The notes under the pieces: model-generated | Database searches by the model: none | The model's input: the letters and a program-made list of their open reading frames with translations, nothing else | What the model was told of the DNA's origin: nothing | Assembly (NCBI GenBank): GCA_963665935.1 | Contig: OY762510.1 | Location: 3,038,001 to 3,102,000 of the forward strand | Direction of reading: 5' to 3' | Origin: Syntrophus sp963665935 | GTDB lineage: Bacteria; Desulfobacterota; Syntrophia; Syntrophales; Syntrophaceae | Length of the DNA: 64,000 nt | Shown: positions 43,273-51,704 of the stretch, piece by piece | Position numbering within the stretch: position 1 is the first letter of the stretch | How the letters are laid out: every line of letters starts with the position of its first letter | Position numbers and translations under genes: made by a program

Positions 43273-44946
43273 TCATACGGGGATTAATTTCATCTCGGCT
43301 CCGTACTGGATCAGGGTCATGGCTTCGTAACCGGGCACTTTCTGCGGATAATCGGAGCGGAAATGTCCTCCCCGGCTCTCCTTTCTGAAGAGGGCCGCCT
43401 GGGCGATCAATTTTGCCGTCTGGATCAGGTTCCGGGTCTCAAAGATCTGGTCGTTGGGATAGTACCCCCAGTATATCTTGTTGATCGTATCGTACAGACT
43501 TTCCAGGATTCCGACGGCTGCCCTCAATCTCTCCTCCGTCCGGTCGATTCCACACAGACTCATCATCGTCGTTCTCGTCACATCCCAAATCTGGTTGACG
43601 GTGGCAACGTCGGCATGACTCAGGATTCCAGGGGTATACCATAGGGGGACATCCTCCGAATTTTCCTTTTCGGAGAATTTTATCGCCTCATTTGCGGCAA
43701 GTTTGCCAAAGAGGGCCGCTTCCGTCAGAGAATTGGAAGCCAGACGATTGGCTCCCATCAGTCCGGTGCACGATACCTCGCCGATTGCGAACAATCCGGG
43801 AATGCTCGTTTTCCCCGATAGATCGACGAGGACGCCGCCGCAGGTGTAATGGGCCGCCGGAACGACCGGAATCGGCTCCACAGTGATATCGATGCCTTTG
43901 TTCAGGCAGTGGGCATATATCTGGGGAAAGTGTTCCCGGATGTGGTCGGGACTTTTCCCGGTGACGGCCGTCGTGACGTTCAAATAAACATGCTTCAAGC
44001 CTGATCTTTTCATTTCCGCATCGATTGCCTGGGACACTTTATCACGGGTTGCATGTGAGCCGTCAGGATCATAGTTCAAGACGAAATCTTCCTTTGAATC
44101 CTCACCGGTCGTCAGAATTCCTCCCATGCTGACGCCCCTTAATGCTTCTGTGAGCAGGAATCGCCGTTCATTGGACTGCATGCCGAAGGGCTCGTATAAG
44201 ACGGTCGGATGGAACTGGAAGAATTCCATGTTGGCGATTTTTGCTCCGACGTTATACGCCATGGCAATCCCGTCGCCGGTGGCATTTTCCGGGTTGCTCG
44301 TGTACTGGAAGGCTCTTCCTGCTCCGCCCGTTGCCAGGATTACGGCATTTGCCTTGAATGTCATAACGGTTTCATTTTTCCGGTCAATCGCATAAACCCC
44401 CAGGCACCGGTCTTCAATGTTCGGGTCTTTCCTGAGCTTCCGTTTCGTGATCAGTGTGAAGGTAAGAAAATATTCGTATACTCGTATATTCGGGTCTTCC
44501 AGGACTTTGCTCACCAGCGTTTCTTCGATCGCTTTACCCGTATAATCCGCCACGCAATAGATCCTCTCGTGATCGTGTCCCCCTTCCTGGTGCAGGACCC
44601 AGCCATTTGCATCTTTTGAAAAGGGGACATCCTGTTCCATGAGAAATTTTATCGCCTCGTAGGAATTATAAGAGAAATAGTCGACCACTTCCCTTTTACA
44701 CAGGCCATCGCCTGCAGCCAGGGTATTCCGGATCAGCGACTCATAACTGTCTTTTCCGCTGGCGACCCGCGCAGGGTCGACGCCGGTGATCCCTCCCTGC
44801 GCGTATAAGGTATTGGAATCGGTGATTCTGCTCTTGGTCAGGATGATGACCTTTTTCCCGCTTTTGCCGGCTTCAAGGGCCGCTCGAAGCCCGGCCAGGC
44901 CACTGCCGATGATCAGTATTTCTGTGGTTATTATCTCGGAATTCAT
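43273..44946 (-). CDS. nadB: L-aspartate oxidase (NadB)
   Basis: It oxidises L-aspartate to iminoaspartate for NAD synthesis, with fumarate or another acceptor in anaerobes. The 557-residue FAD enzyme starts with ILIIGSGLAGLRAALEAG and has the active-site block HQEGGHDHERI and FFQFHPTVLYEP. It also has LTEALRGVSMGG and the end-domain block AHYTCGGVLVDLSGKT. The family includes fumarate reductase flavoproteins, but the EGGH motif, length and EALRG favour NadB. NadA and NadC are not in the window. A small membrane protein gene lies 66 bases upstream on the same strand. Confidence 0.87.
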   Translation of the reverse strand: MNSEIITTEILIIGSGLAGLRAALEAGKSGKKVIILTKSRITDSNTLYAQGGITGVDPARVASGKDSYESLIRNTLAAGDGLCKREVVDYFSYNSYEAIKFLMEQDVPFSKDANGWVLHQEGGHDHERIYCVADYTGKAIEETLVSKVLEDPNIRVYEYFLTFTLITKRKLRKDPNIEDRCLGVYAIDRKNETVMTFKANAVILATGGAGRAFQYTSNPENATGDGIAMAYNVGAKIANMEFFQFHPTVLYEPFGMQSNERRFLLTEALRGVSMGGILTTGEDSKEDFVLNYDPDGSHATRDKVSQAIDAEMKRSGLKHVYLNVTTAVTGKSPDHIREHFPQIYAHCLNKGIDITVEPIPVVPAAHYTCGGVLVDLSGKTSIPGLFAIGEVSCTGLMGANRLASNSLTEAALFGKLAANEAIKFSEKENSEDVPLWYTPGILSHADVATVNQIWDVTRTTMMSLCGIDRTEERLRAAVGILESLYDTINKIYWGYYPNDQIFETRNLIQTAKLIAQAALFRKESRGGHFRSDYPQKVPGYEAMTLIQYGAEMKLIPV

Positions 44947-45012
44947 TTTGATCTTTCTCCCGAAAGCGTCTTCATGGTTGAAAAAGAATCTGCAAAGGGG
45001 TCATTCATCGGA

Positions 45013-45204
45013 TCATGAGGACTTTTTCTTCCTGCCCGCGAACATATACGCAACAATCGTCACGGCTGACACAAGGACCAACTTCATAATAAACATGAAC
45101 ACCTTGAAAATGACCCCGGGGAATTCAATGGGAAGGGCATCCCACACGATCAGGGCCGAACAGATCAAGGCGACGATCAGAATAATGACTTGCAGCAGAT
45201 TCAT
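45013..45204 (-). CDS. small two-helix membrane protein
   Basis: The 63-residue protein has two hydrophobic helices (LLQVIILIVALICSALIVW and FMFIMKLVLVSAVTIVAYMF) and a lysine-rich end (GRKKKSS). GGAGG lies six bases before the ATG. It lies between nadB and pgi on the same strand. I recognise no family. Size and topology are those of small inner-membrane accessory proteins. Confidence 0.6.
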   Translation of the reverse strand: MNLLQVIILIVALICSALIVWDALPIEFPGVIFKVFMFIMKLVLVSAVTIVAYMFAGRKKKSS

Positions 45205-45243
45205 AAGGCACCTCCACGGTGATGAAAGATCGGTAAAACCAGC

Positions 45244-46887
45244 CTATTCCTTTTCCCTCTTGAGCTTGCGGTAGCGGCGGATCAGGGCGTTCGTTGAACT
45301 GTCATGGCCGAGTGGGGGTTCATCCCTGTCTTCCAGTTCCGGAATGATGCGCTGGGCGAGGGCCTTGCCCAGCTCGACGCCCCACTGGTCAAAGGGATTG
45401 ATGTTCCAGATGGCGCCCTGGGAAAAGACGCTGTGCTCGTAAAGGGCGACCAGTTTTCCCAACGTTTCCGGCGTCAACCGCTGGGCGAGGATCGTGCTGG
45501 AAGGCCGATTGCCCTCGAAAACCTTGTGAGGCGCCAGCCAATCCGGAACGCCCTCGGACAAAACTTCTTCAAGCGTCTTGCCGAATGCGAGCGCCTCGGC
45601 TTGGGCGAAGACATTCGCCAGCAGAAGATCATGGTGCCGGCCAAGGGAATGGAGCGGTTCGACGAAGGCGATGAAGTCGCAGGGAATGATCTTCGTCCCT
45701 TGGTGAATCAACTGAAAGAAGGAGTGCTGACCGTTCGTCCCCGGCTCTCCCCAATAGATGGGGCTGGTCGAGTAATTCACCGCGGCACCGTCGAGGGTGA
45801 CGCCCTTGCCGTTGCTTTCCATGGTCAACTGCTGAAGGTAGGCGGGAAATCGTTTCAGGTATTGCTCATAGGGAAGGACCGCGACGGTTTCCGCTCCGAA
45901 GAAGTTGTTGTACCAGATGGCGATAAGAGCCAGGAGAACCGGTAGATTGACCTCAAAGGGGGCGGTACGGAAATGTTCGTCCATCTCGTGGAATCCGCGC
46001 AGCATATCGCGGAAGTTGTCGGGCCCGATGGCGATCATCGTCGCCAGGCCGATGGCCGAATCCATGGAATATCGGCCGCCGACCCAGTCCCAGAACCCGA
46101 ACATGTTGGCGGTGTCGATGCCGAATTTCTTTACCTCTGACGCATTCGTCGAGACTGCGACAAAATGCCTCGCCACGGCTTTTTCATCCCCATGATTTCT
46201 TTGAACCAGCCAGGCCCGCGCCGTCGTCGCGTTGGTCATTGTCTCCAGGGTCGTGAACGTTTTCGAGGAAATGATAAAAAGCGTTTCCGCGGGATTCAGG
46301 TCCTGGACGGCTTCCGCAAAGTCCGTCCCGTCGATGTTGGAAACGAAGCGGAAGGTCAGGGAACGATCGCTGTAATACTTGAGCGCCTCGTAGGCCATGA
46401 CCGGTCCGAGGTCCGATCCGCCGATGCCGATATTGACGACGTTCCGGATGGGCTTGCCGCTGTGGCCTTTCCAGGAGCCGCTCCGAACCTGGTCGGCAAA
46501 AAGGGCCATCTTGTCCAGGACGGCATGAACCCGAGGGACGACGTTTTCTCCGTCCACGATCATGGATGCACCTCTCGGGGCGCGCAGAGCCACGTGGAGA
46601 ACGGCGCGGTTTTCCGTGATATTGATCCTTTCCCCCCGGAACATGGCGTCGATCCGCTCGCGCAGACTGGTTTCCCCGGCCAATTGCAGGAGGAGCCGTA
46701 GCGTCTCATCGGAAATCAGGTTCTTTGAATAATCCAGGTAAATCCCCGCAGCTTCAGCCGTCATCCTCTCGCCGCGTTTGGGGTCGGAGGCAAAAAGGTC
46801 CTTGAGATTCAGTTGATGGTCCCCGGGGTGAGTCATCAGGGCTTTCCAGGCCGGGTGTTCGGTGAGGCGTTTTCTGCTTGCCGCCAT
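45244..46887 (-). CDS. pgi: glucose-6-phosphate isomerase
   Basis: It interconverts glucose-6-phosphate and fructose-6-phosphate, linking the glycogen and phosphofructokinase steps coded at 21-27 kb. The 547-residue protein shows VVNIGIGGSDLGP, ISSKTFTTLETMTN, the GGRYSMDSAIGL block and the catalytic region GTNGQHSFFQLIHQGTK. Length matches the E. coli enzyme (549). The ATG at 46887 follows AAAGGA; a longer frame to 46917 has no ribosome site. It is divergent from the ammonia-lyase gene. Confidence 0.95.
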   Translation of the reverse strand: MAASRKRLTEHPAWKALMTHPGDHQLNLKDLFASDPKRGERMTAEAAGIYLDYSKNLISDETLRLLLQLAGETSLRERIDAMFRGERINITENRAVLHVALRAPRGASMIVDGENVVPRVHAVLDKMALFADQVRSGSWKGHSGKPIRNVVNIGIGGSDLGPVMAYEALKYYSDRSLTFRFVSNIDGTDFAEAVQDLNPAETLFIISSKTFTTLETMTNATTARAWLVQRNHGDEKAVARHFVAVSTNASEVKKFGIDTANMFGFWDWVGGRYSMDSAIGLATMIAIGPDNFRDMLRGFHEMDEHFRTAPFEVNLPVLLALIAIWYNNFFGAETVAVLPYEQYLKRFPAYLQQLTMESNGKGVTLDGAAVNYSTSPIYWGEPGTNGQHSFFQLIHQGTKIIPCDFIAFVEPLHSLGRHHDLLLANVFAQAEALAFGKTLEEVLSEGVPDWLAPHKVFEGNRPSSTILAQRLTPETLGKLVALYEHSVFSQGAIWNINPFDQWGVELGKALAQRIIPELEDRDEPPLGHDSSTNALIRRYRKLKREKE

Positions 46888-47002
46888 GATCCTGTTCCTT
46901 TCTTTCTCTGGTTTCAAAAAGGCCTTTGTTTCAGGTATCTTTATATCATCAAATGTTTATCTATAAAACTGAAGATTCAGGGGCGATCTCGATCAGATAG
47001 TC

Positions 47003-47031
47003 TTGACAATCATTTCCCCCTGTGACGATAT
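47003..47031 (+). promoter_or_regulatory. sigma-70 promoter of the ammonia-lyase gene
   Basis: TTGACA (47003-47008) is followed after 17 bases by CGATAT (47026-47031), which is also part of GATATA. Transcripts would have a leader of about 120 bases before the ATG. The leader contains a perfect 7-base hairpin (ATCAGGA at 47067-47073, TCCTGAT at 47078-47084, loop ATGG), flanked by CCAGAT and ATCTGG. Confidence 0.5.
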
Positions 47032-47154
47032 AGGACCCCTGTTGCGAGGCACATTAGAGTATCCAGATCAGGAATGGTCCTGATGACGGAATCTGGAGAA
47101 CAGATCTGACCGGAGGGAAGGTCGGATTCTTGAAGGGAGGAAACAAAACAGATC

Positions 47155-48705
47155 ATGGCAGAAAAGTTGAAGACGGGCCCGTTAACCGTAAACGGTCAAA
47201 ATGTCAGTCTTGATGAGATTGTCGCCCTTTCCAGAAATGAGAAGAAGGTTTTTATCAGTGAGGACAGCGCCTTTATCGCCCGGATGGAAGAATCTCGAAA
47301 AATGCTTGCCAATGCGGTAGAAAGGAGCATCCCCGTTTATGGCGTCACAACGGGTTACGGTAAATCCTGCGGCAAACGCCTTTCAAAAAAGGATGCCCTG
47401 AAAAGGAAAGGCGCGAGCCCGCTGCCTTTTCACGGGTGCGGCACCGGAGAACCCATTGGAATCGAGGAAACCCGCGCTGCCATGGTATGTCGTCTGCTCT
47501 GCCTTGCCAGGGGCTATTCGGGCGTCTCTCTGCCCCTGCTGGAGCAGATCGCCTCCTTTTTGAACAAGGGCATTACGCCCGTTGTTCCGTGCGAAGGTTC
47601 TGTCGGGGCCTCCGGCGACCTGACTCCCATGTCTTACATCGCCGCCACGCTGGCCGGAGATCGGGAGGTCTTCTACCGCGGCAGGCGAATGCCGGCTTTG
47701 GAGGCAATCGAAAAAGCAAAACTGACCCCCTATGCCTTCCAGATGAAAGAGCACCTCTCCATGATGAACGGCACATCCGTCATGACGGGAATTGCGGTCA
47801 TCGCCGTGGAACGGGCGGTTCGAATCCTGGACGCCGCAGTCTGCGCGGCGGCGTTGGCCGTCCATGCCCTGAAGGGAAAGGCCCATCATTTCCATGAGGA
47901 AATCGGGAGGGCCAAATCATTTCCCGGACAAATCCGGATTGCACGGAAAATGCGGGAGCTTCTGGAAACGGAGGCCGACCTGTCCGATCTGGAAGAGAAT
48001 TCCCCCGAAAGTCTGCAGGACCCCTATTCCATCCGCTGCACCCCCCAGATTGCGGGGGTCCTTGACGACGCCCTGCAGTGGATTTCAGGCTGGGTGACGA
48101 TCGAGGCAAACAGCTCCAACGACAATCCCATTTTTGATCCCGAAAGCGGGATGCCGCTTATGAGTGGCAATTTCTATGGCGGACATATGGCCTTCGCCAT
48201 GGACGCCCTCAAGGCTGCACTGGCCTCGATTGCCGACATGTCCGACCGCCAGGTGATGCTCCTCGTGGCACCCCAGTACAACCGGGGGCTTCCGGCCGAC
48301 CTTGTCGGCATGAAGGGACCGGAATCCCTTTTCTATCACGGATTCAAGGCCATGTCCCTCTCTTCTTCAGCTCTGGCTGCGGAGGCGCTGAAGAACACCA
48401 TGCCTGCCGGTTCCTTCTCCCGGTCGACGGAATCCCACAACCAGGACAAGGTCAGTATGGGGACGATTGCCGCACGCGATGCCGCCCGGATCTGTACGCT
48501 GACGGAAAGGGTGGTGGCCATTCATCTGCTGGCGGCGGCACAGGCCTGTGAGCTTCGCGGAAATATCCGCCATCGCCCACGGTTGGAGAGAATCTTGGTA
48601 AATTTGAGAAGGGCATCCGCCATGGTCACGGAAGACCGTCCCCTGGACAGGGATATCGAGGGCATTGTGAAGCTGATCGCTTACTCAGACGTTTTCCGGA
48701 TTTGA
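47155..48705 (+). CDS. aromatic amino acid ammonia-lyase, HAL/PAL family
   Basis: The family removes ammonia from histidine, phenylalanine or tyrosine using an MIO cofactor made from an Ala-Ser-Gly triad. The triad is at residues 152-154 in GSVGASGDLTPMSYIAATLA. The catalytic tyrosine is residue 62 in VYGVTTGYGK. The substrate-selectivity pair, aligned by GTGEP, is Phe92-His93 (PFHGCGTGEP). Histidase usually has Ser-His, phenylalanine lyase Phe-Leu and tyrosine lyase His-Leu, so this pair is mixed and the substrate is open. Length (516) is typical. Other hut genes are absent, which argues against a pure histidine-degradation role. Ribosome site GGGAGG lies before the ATG. It is convergent with the thioesterase gene, two bases apart. 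Confidence 0.88.
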   Translation: MAEKLKTGPLTVNGQNVSLDEIVALSRNEKKVFISEDSAFIARMEESRKMLANAVERSIPVYGVTTGYGKSCGKRLSKKDALKRKGASPLPFHGCGTGEPIGIEETRAAMVCRLLCLARGYSGVSLPLLEQIASFLNKGITPVVPCEGSVGASGDLTPMSYIAATLAGDREVFYRGRRMPALEAIEKAKLTPYAFQMKEHLSMMNGTSVMTGIAVIAVERAVRILDAAVCAAALAVHALKGKAHHFHEEIGRAKSFPGQIRIARKMRELLETEADLSDLEENSPESLQDPYSIRCTPQIAGVLDDALQWISGWVTIEANSSNDNPIFDPESGMPLMSGNFYGGHMAFAMDALKAALASIADMSDRQVMLLVAPQYNRGLPADLVGMKGPESLFYHGFKAMSLSSSALAAEALKNTMPAGSFSRSTESHNQDKVSMGTIAARDAARICTLTERVVAIHLLAAAQACELRGNIRHRPRLERILVNLRRASAMVTEDRPLDRDIEGIVKLIAYSDVFRI

Positions 48706-48707
48706 CT

Positions 48708-49136
48708 TCAAAAATTTTCGAACCTGGCCTTGAACCTGTCGGGAACACTCACGGACTGCTGGGTTTCGTAATCAAAAAAAACGATGCCGGTTTTGGCTCG
48801 GGCCACTTCTTCCCCGGTTTCCTTGTTGCTGAGCCGGTAAATGAAATCACAGGATTTGGAACCGAAATCCCGAACGGCCACTTCTATCGTGAGAACCTGT
48901 CCGAAATAGGCCTGCGATAGATAGACAACAGCGGCATCGGCGGCGACATACCCGCATCCCTCTATATTCAGATGAGGATACCCCATGTGCTCCAGAAAGA
49001 GAAAACGGGCCTCTTCAGCCAGGGAGAGGACGGCGTCATGGGCCAGATGGTTTCCGGCATTGATATCACGGAAACGCAGGCGCAGGTCCATTGAAAAGTC
49101 GAATTTATCGGGTAAAGCAATTCTAACGCGCGGCAT
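48708..49136 (-). CDS. acyl-CoA thioesterase, 4HBT/YbgC-like
   Basis: The 142-residue protein has the hotdog-fold layout of YbgC-type thioesterases. It starts with MPRVRIALPDKFDF and has RFRDINAGNHLAHDAVLSLA, with the catalytic aspartate replaced around a D-I-N-A-G motif, then AVVYLSQAYFGQVLTIEVAV and a sheet edge ending in FFDYETQ. Such enzymes release CoA from short or aromatic acyl-CoA. It follows the spermidine-synthase-like gene by 23 bases on the same strand. The ribosome site (AAAGGAG) is rather far from the ATG, about 14 bases. Confidence 0.78.
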   Translation of the reverse strand: MPRVRIALPDKFDFSMDLRLRFRDINAGNHLAHDAVLSLAEEARFLFLEHMGYPHLNIEGCGYVAADAAVVYLSQAYFGQVLTIEVAVRDFGSKSCDFIYRLSNKETGEEVARAKTGIVFFDYETQQSVSVPDRFKARFENF

Positions 49137-49159
49137 ACGCTATTTGATGCTCCTTTCAC

Positions 49160-51298
49160 TTACCACCAACGGGCCAAGGAAAAATCGGAAGCCCTCACGG
49201 CGGATGCCAGAGGCGCCAGGACGTTGATATAGTCATCCGTCCAGGGCGCCATGTCTTTCAGGCCATCCCCTTTCCCGAAGGGTATCCAGCCTCGATTCAT
49301 CAGGGTGCGAAGTCGTTCGGGGTTGACGGCCAGGGCGACATACTGGCCTGAAAAATATAGGCCGGAGCGATTGGGGGCGATTTCTGTAGGGTTCTTCCCC
49401 CTTACATTCATGACCCCGAAAAGGCCCAGGGTAGCGGCTGTGGACTTCAGCGTGGGGCGCAGATCATAATAACGGTTGGAGATATGGAATAGCAGGATTC
49501 CGTTTTCGCCTAACCGGTCAAGATAGACACGCATGGCTTCTCGAGTGAGGAGATGGGTCGGAATGCCGTCTCCGGTGAACGCATCGACGGTAATCAGATC
49601 GTACTTGAGATCACCGGCTTTCCGGCTCTGCATCGACAGCCGGCCATCCCCCTCGATGACCCGGACTTTACCCTTGCAGTCCTTGAGATAGGTGAACCAT
49701 TGGCGGGCAATCTTCTCGTTGTCGGGATCGATCTCATAATAGGTGAGTTGATCGTCCCTGCGGGCATAGGTGCTGATCGTTCCTGAACCGAGACCGATCA
49801 CGGCCATCCGGCGGGGAGACGGCACGATTTCATAGGCCTCGTACATCGGGCCGCCCTGATAGTAATAGGAGATGGGTTCCGAACGCAATGAGGGGTTGAG
49901 GAGCTGGGAGCCGTGCAGCGTCCTTCCGTGAATGAGCTTTCTGACGGTCAGGGCCCCTTTTTCCAGAGGCTTGTCAACGATTCGGTACGTTCCGTAAAAG
50001 TTCCGGTGGCGAAACTTGGTCGGTTCGGAAGCGGATGGCGTGAGCAGGTCCACGGCGGGGTAAAGGATGACCCCGATGACCAGGATGCGACCCAACGCGA
50101 CCAGGCGAGGGGCCTTGGGCCAGAAGGCCAGAAAGGCCTTGTCGCGGTGCCACCAGAAAAGGGCAGCGAAAAGGATCAAGGCGAGGGGGTATTCGAAGAG
50201 CCCGGGAAACACATGGGGAACCACAAGGCTGGCGAATACGCCGCCAATCCAGCCCCCGAGCGCCGAGGCGAGGTAGAAATGCGTGAGATGGCTGCCGGGG
50301 GGGCGCAACTCATAGAGTGTTCCGTGAGCGACGACGCAGATGGCAAAAAAGATAACTAACTGCCCAAGGAACACAAGCTTGTCCGGCCTCATGAAATACA
50401 GGGAAAAGGCCGCCAGCAGGAGCTCAGGCCAGAACAGCTTCAGGAACCGGGGCACCCCGCCGTGGGTGCGAAACGTCACGATGAAGCTGCCCAGGTAAAG
50501 GGCTAGAGGGATAACCCAGACGAAGGGGAAGGAGCCGACTTCCAGGGTAATATAGTTGGTCGTCGCCATGAGAAAGGCGGAGGGCAGGGCGCTCAGCAGG
50601 ATCCATCGCAGGTACAGGGTGCGTGTCGGTGGCGGTCCCGTTTCCTTTTCTCCGGCTGCCTTCGGGGTTTCCCTGATTTCCCTGCCGGGCCGAAGCTGAA
50701 GCCAGGTGATCAGGACGAGCAATACGTAGAGGACATAAGCACCGGACCATACGAGGCTTTGCAGCCGAAGACCGGAAAAAGGCTCGATCAGAAAAGCGTA
50801 TCCGATCAGCGCAAGAAGGGAACCGGCGTTTGATGCGGCATACAGGGGGTAGGGCTCCCGGTTTCGACCTGCCTGAGAGTTGGCCATCCAAGCCTGAGCA
50901 ACCACGGCGGTGGTTGAAAGGGCAATGAAGGGGAGCGCCGCAGAGAAAAACAGAGTCGAAAGAATGGAGAGAATGGGCGCACCGGGATTCGCCATGGCGC
51001 CGATTCGCAGAGGGAGGCTGATCAGGGGAAGAAGCAGGAAGAGCAGATGCCAGGCTCCCAGTTTCCGGACGAGAAGATGGGCGTATAGATACCCGAGCAG
51101 AAGCATGGCCTGAAAGAACATGAGACAGGTCAGCCAGACATGGGCAGCACCGCCGAAATAGGGGGTCAACAGGCGACCGACGAGGGGCTCCATGCTGAAA
51201 AGAAGTATCGCCCCAAGAAAGACGGTGCAGGTAAGCATGGCCATGGCCAGCCGCTGTTTTCCAGCCTCTGTTCTGTTATCCCGAACTGTTTCAGCCAA
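49160..51298 (-). CDS. fused membrane and spermidine-synthase-like methyl/aminopropyl transferase
   Basis: The 712-residue protein has about ten to twelve membrane helices in its first 420 residues, then a soluble domain with a spermidine-synthase-like fold. The soluble domain shows MAVIGLGSGTISTYAR near residue 520, YEIDPDNEKIARQWF, then YDLITVDAFTGDGIPTHLLT, and so binds an S-adenosyl compound. Similar fusions are common in bacteria and mostly unassigned. The start appears to be TTG at 51298, after a GGAAAA site; an ATG 54 bases downstream is possible. A thioesterase follows. The polyamine role is an inference from the fold only. Confidence 0.75.
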   Translation of the reverse strand: MAETVRDNRTEAGKQRLAMAMLTCTVFLGAILLFSMEPLVGRLLTPYFGGAAHVWLTCLMFFQAMLLLGYLYAHLLVRKLGAWHLLFLLLPLISLPLRIGAMANPGAPILSILSTLFFSAALPFIALSTTAVVAQAWMANSQAGRNREPYPLYAASNAGSLLALIGYAFLIEPFSGLRLQSLVWSGAYVLYVLLVLITWLQLRPGREIRETPKAAGEKETGPPPTRTLYLRWILLSALPSAFLMATTNYITLEVGSFPFVWVIPLALYLGSFIVTFRTHGGVPRFLKLFWPELLLAAFSLYFMRPDKLVFLGQLVIFFAICVVAHGTLYELRPPGSHLTHFYLASALGGWIGGVFASLVVPHVFPGLFEYPLALILFAALFWWHRDKAFLAFWPKAPRLVALGRILVIGVILYPAVDLLTPSASEPTKFRHRNFYGTYRIVDKPLEKGALTVRKLIHGRTLHGSQLLNPSLRSEPISYYYQGGPMYEAYEIVPSPRRMAVIGLGSGTISTYARRDDQLTYYEIDPDNEKIARQWFTYLKDCKGKVRVIEGDGRLSMQSRKAGDLKYDLITVDAFTGDGIPTHLLTREAMRVYLDRLGENGILLFHISNRYYDLRPTLKSTAATLGLFGVMNVRGKNPTEIAPNRSGLYFSGQYVALAVNPERLRTLMNRGWIPFGKGDGLKDMAPWTDDYINVLAPLASAVRASDFSLARWW

Positions 51299-51449
51299 TC
51301 TTTTTCCAATGAAATGTGGTTACTGGATCGCCCGATAAGGGCAATGTGCATCCTGCAGAATCTTTTTTCGATCTTCAAGCGCTCCTTATCGGTCAAATCC
51401 GAGAAAATGACAACTGGTTTTTTGAGATCACGGTTGCATCTTGTCCGGT

Positions 51450-51500
51450 ACCCTCAACGGGAACCCTCAACATATTACGGTTCCGCAATATGTTGAGGGT
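51450..51500. promoter_or_regulatory. ACCCTCAAC box array and hairpin before the efflux operon
   Basis: The motif ACCCTCAAC occurs at 51450-51458 and again at 51463-51471, 13 bases apart, and once inverted (GTTGAGGGT) at 51492-51500. The second and third copies belong to a perfect 13-base inverted repeat (CCCTCAACATATT, 51464-51476, and its complement at 51487-51499) with a ten-base loop. It lies 200 bases upstream of the efflux pump gene and 150 from the divergent gene. A repressor operator is the simplest reading; no regulator gene is adjacent. Confidence 0.5.
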
Positions 51501-51565
51501 AAATTTTCAATCTCCCGCACAGAGCATGATCCATTAAATCGTATATATTCATCAGATATCATATA

Positions 51566-51584
51566 CTTGCAGATATTATGCAAG
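51566..51584. promoter_or_regulatory. inverted repeat over a possible -10 element
   Basis: CTTGCA (51566-51571) and TGCAAG (51579-51584) flank GATATTA. A TATTAT-like -10 lies at 51574-51579 but has no clear -35. It could be a second operator for the pump operon. Confidence 0.3.
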
Positions 51585-51704
51585 ATATGACCTTTAAGGT
51601 ATGTTTTGTGGAATTTAGTAAAGGGAAAGCCCTGAATGACTAACCCAATGAGTAAAACCATCATTACAGAACACACCAAAGGCATCGAATGGAGGAGTAC
51701 GGAT

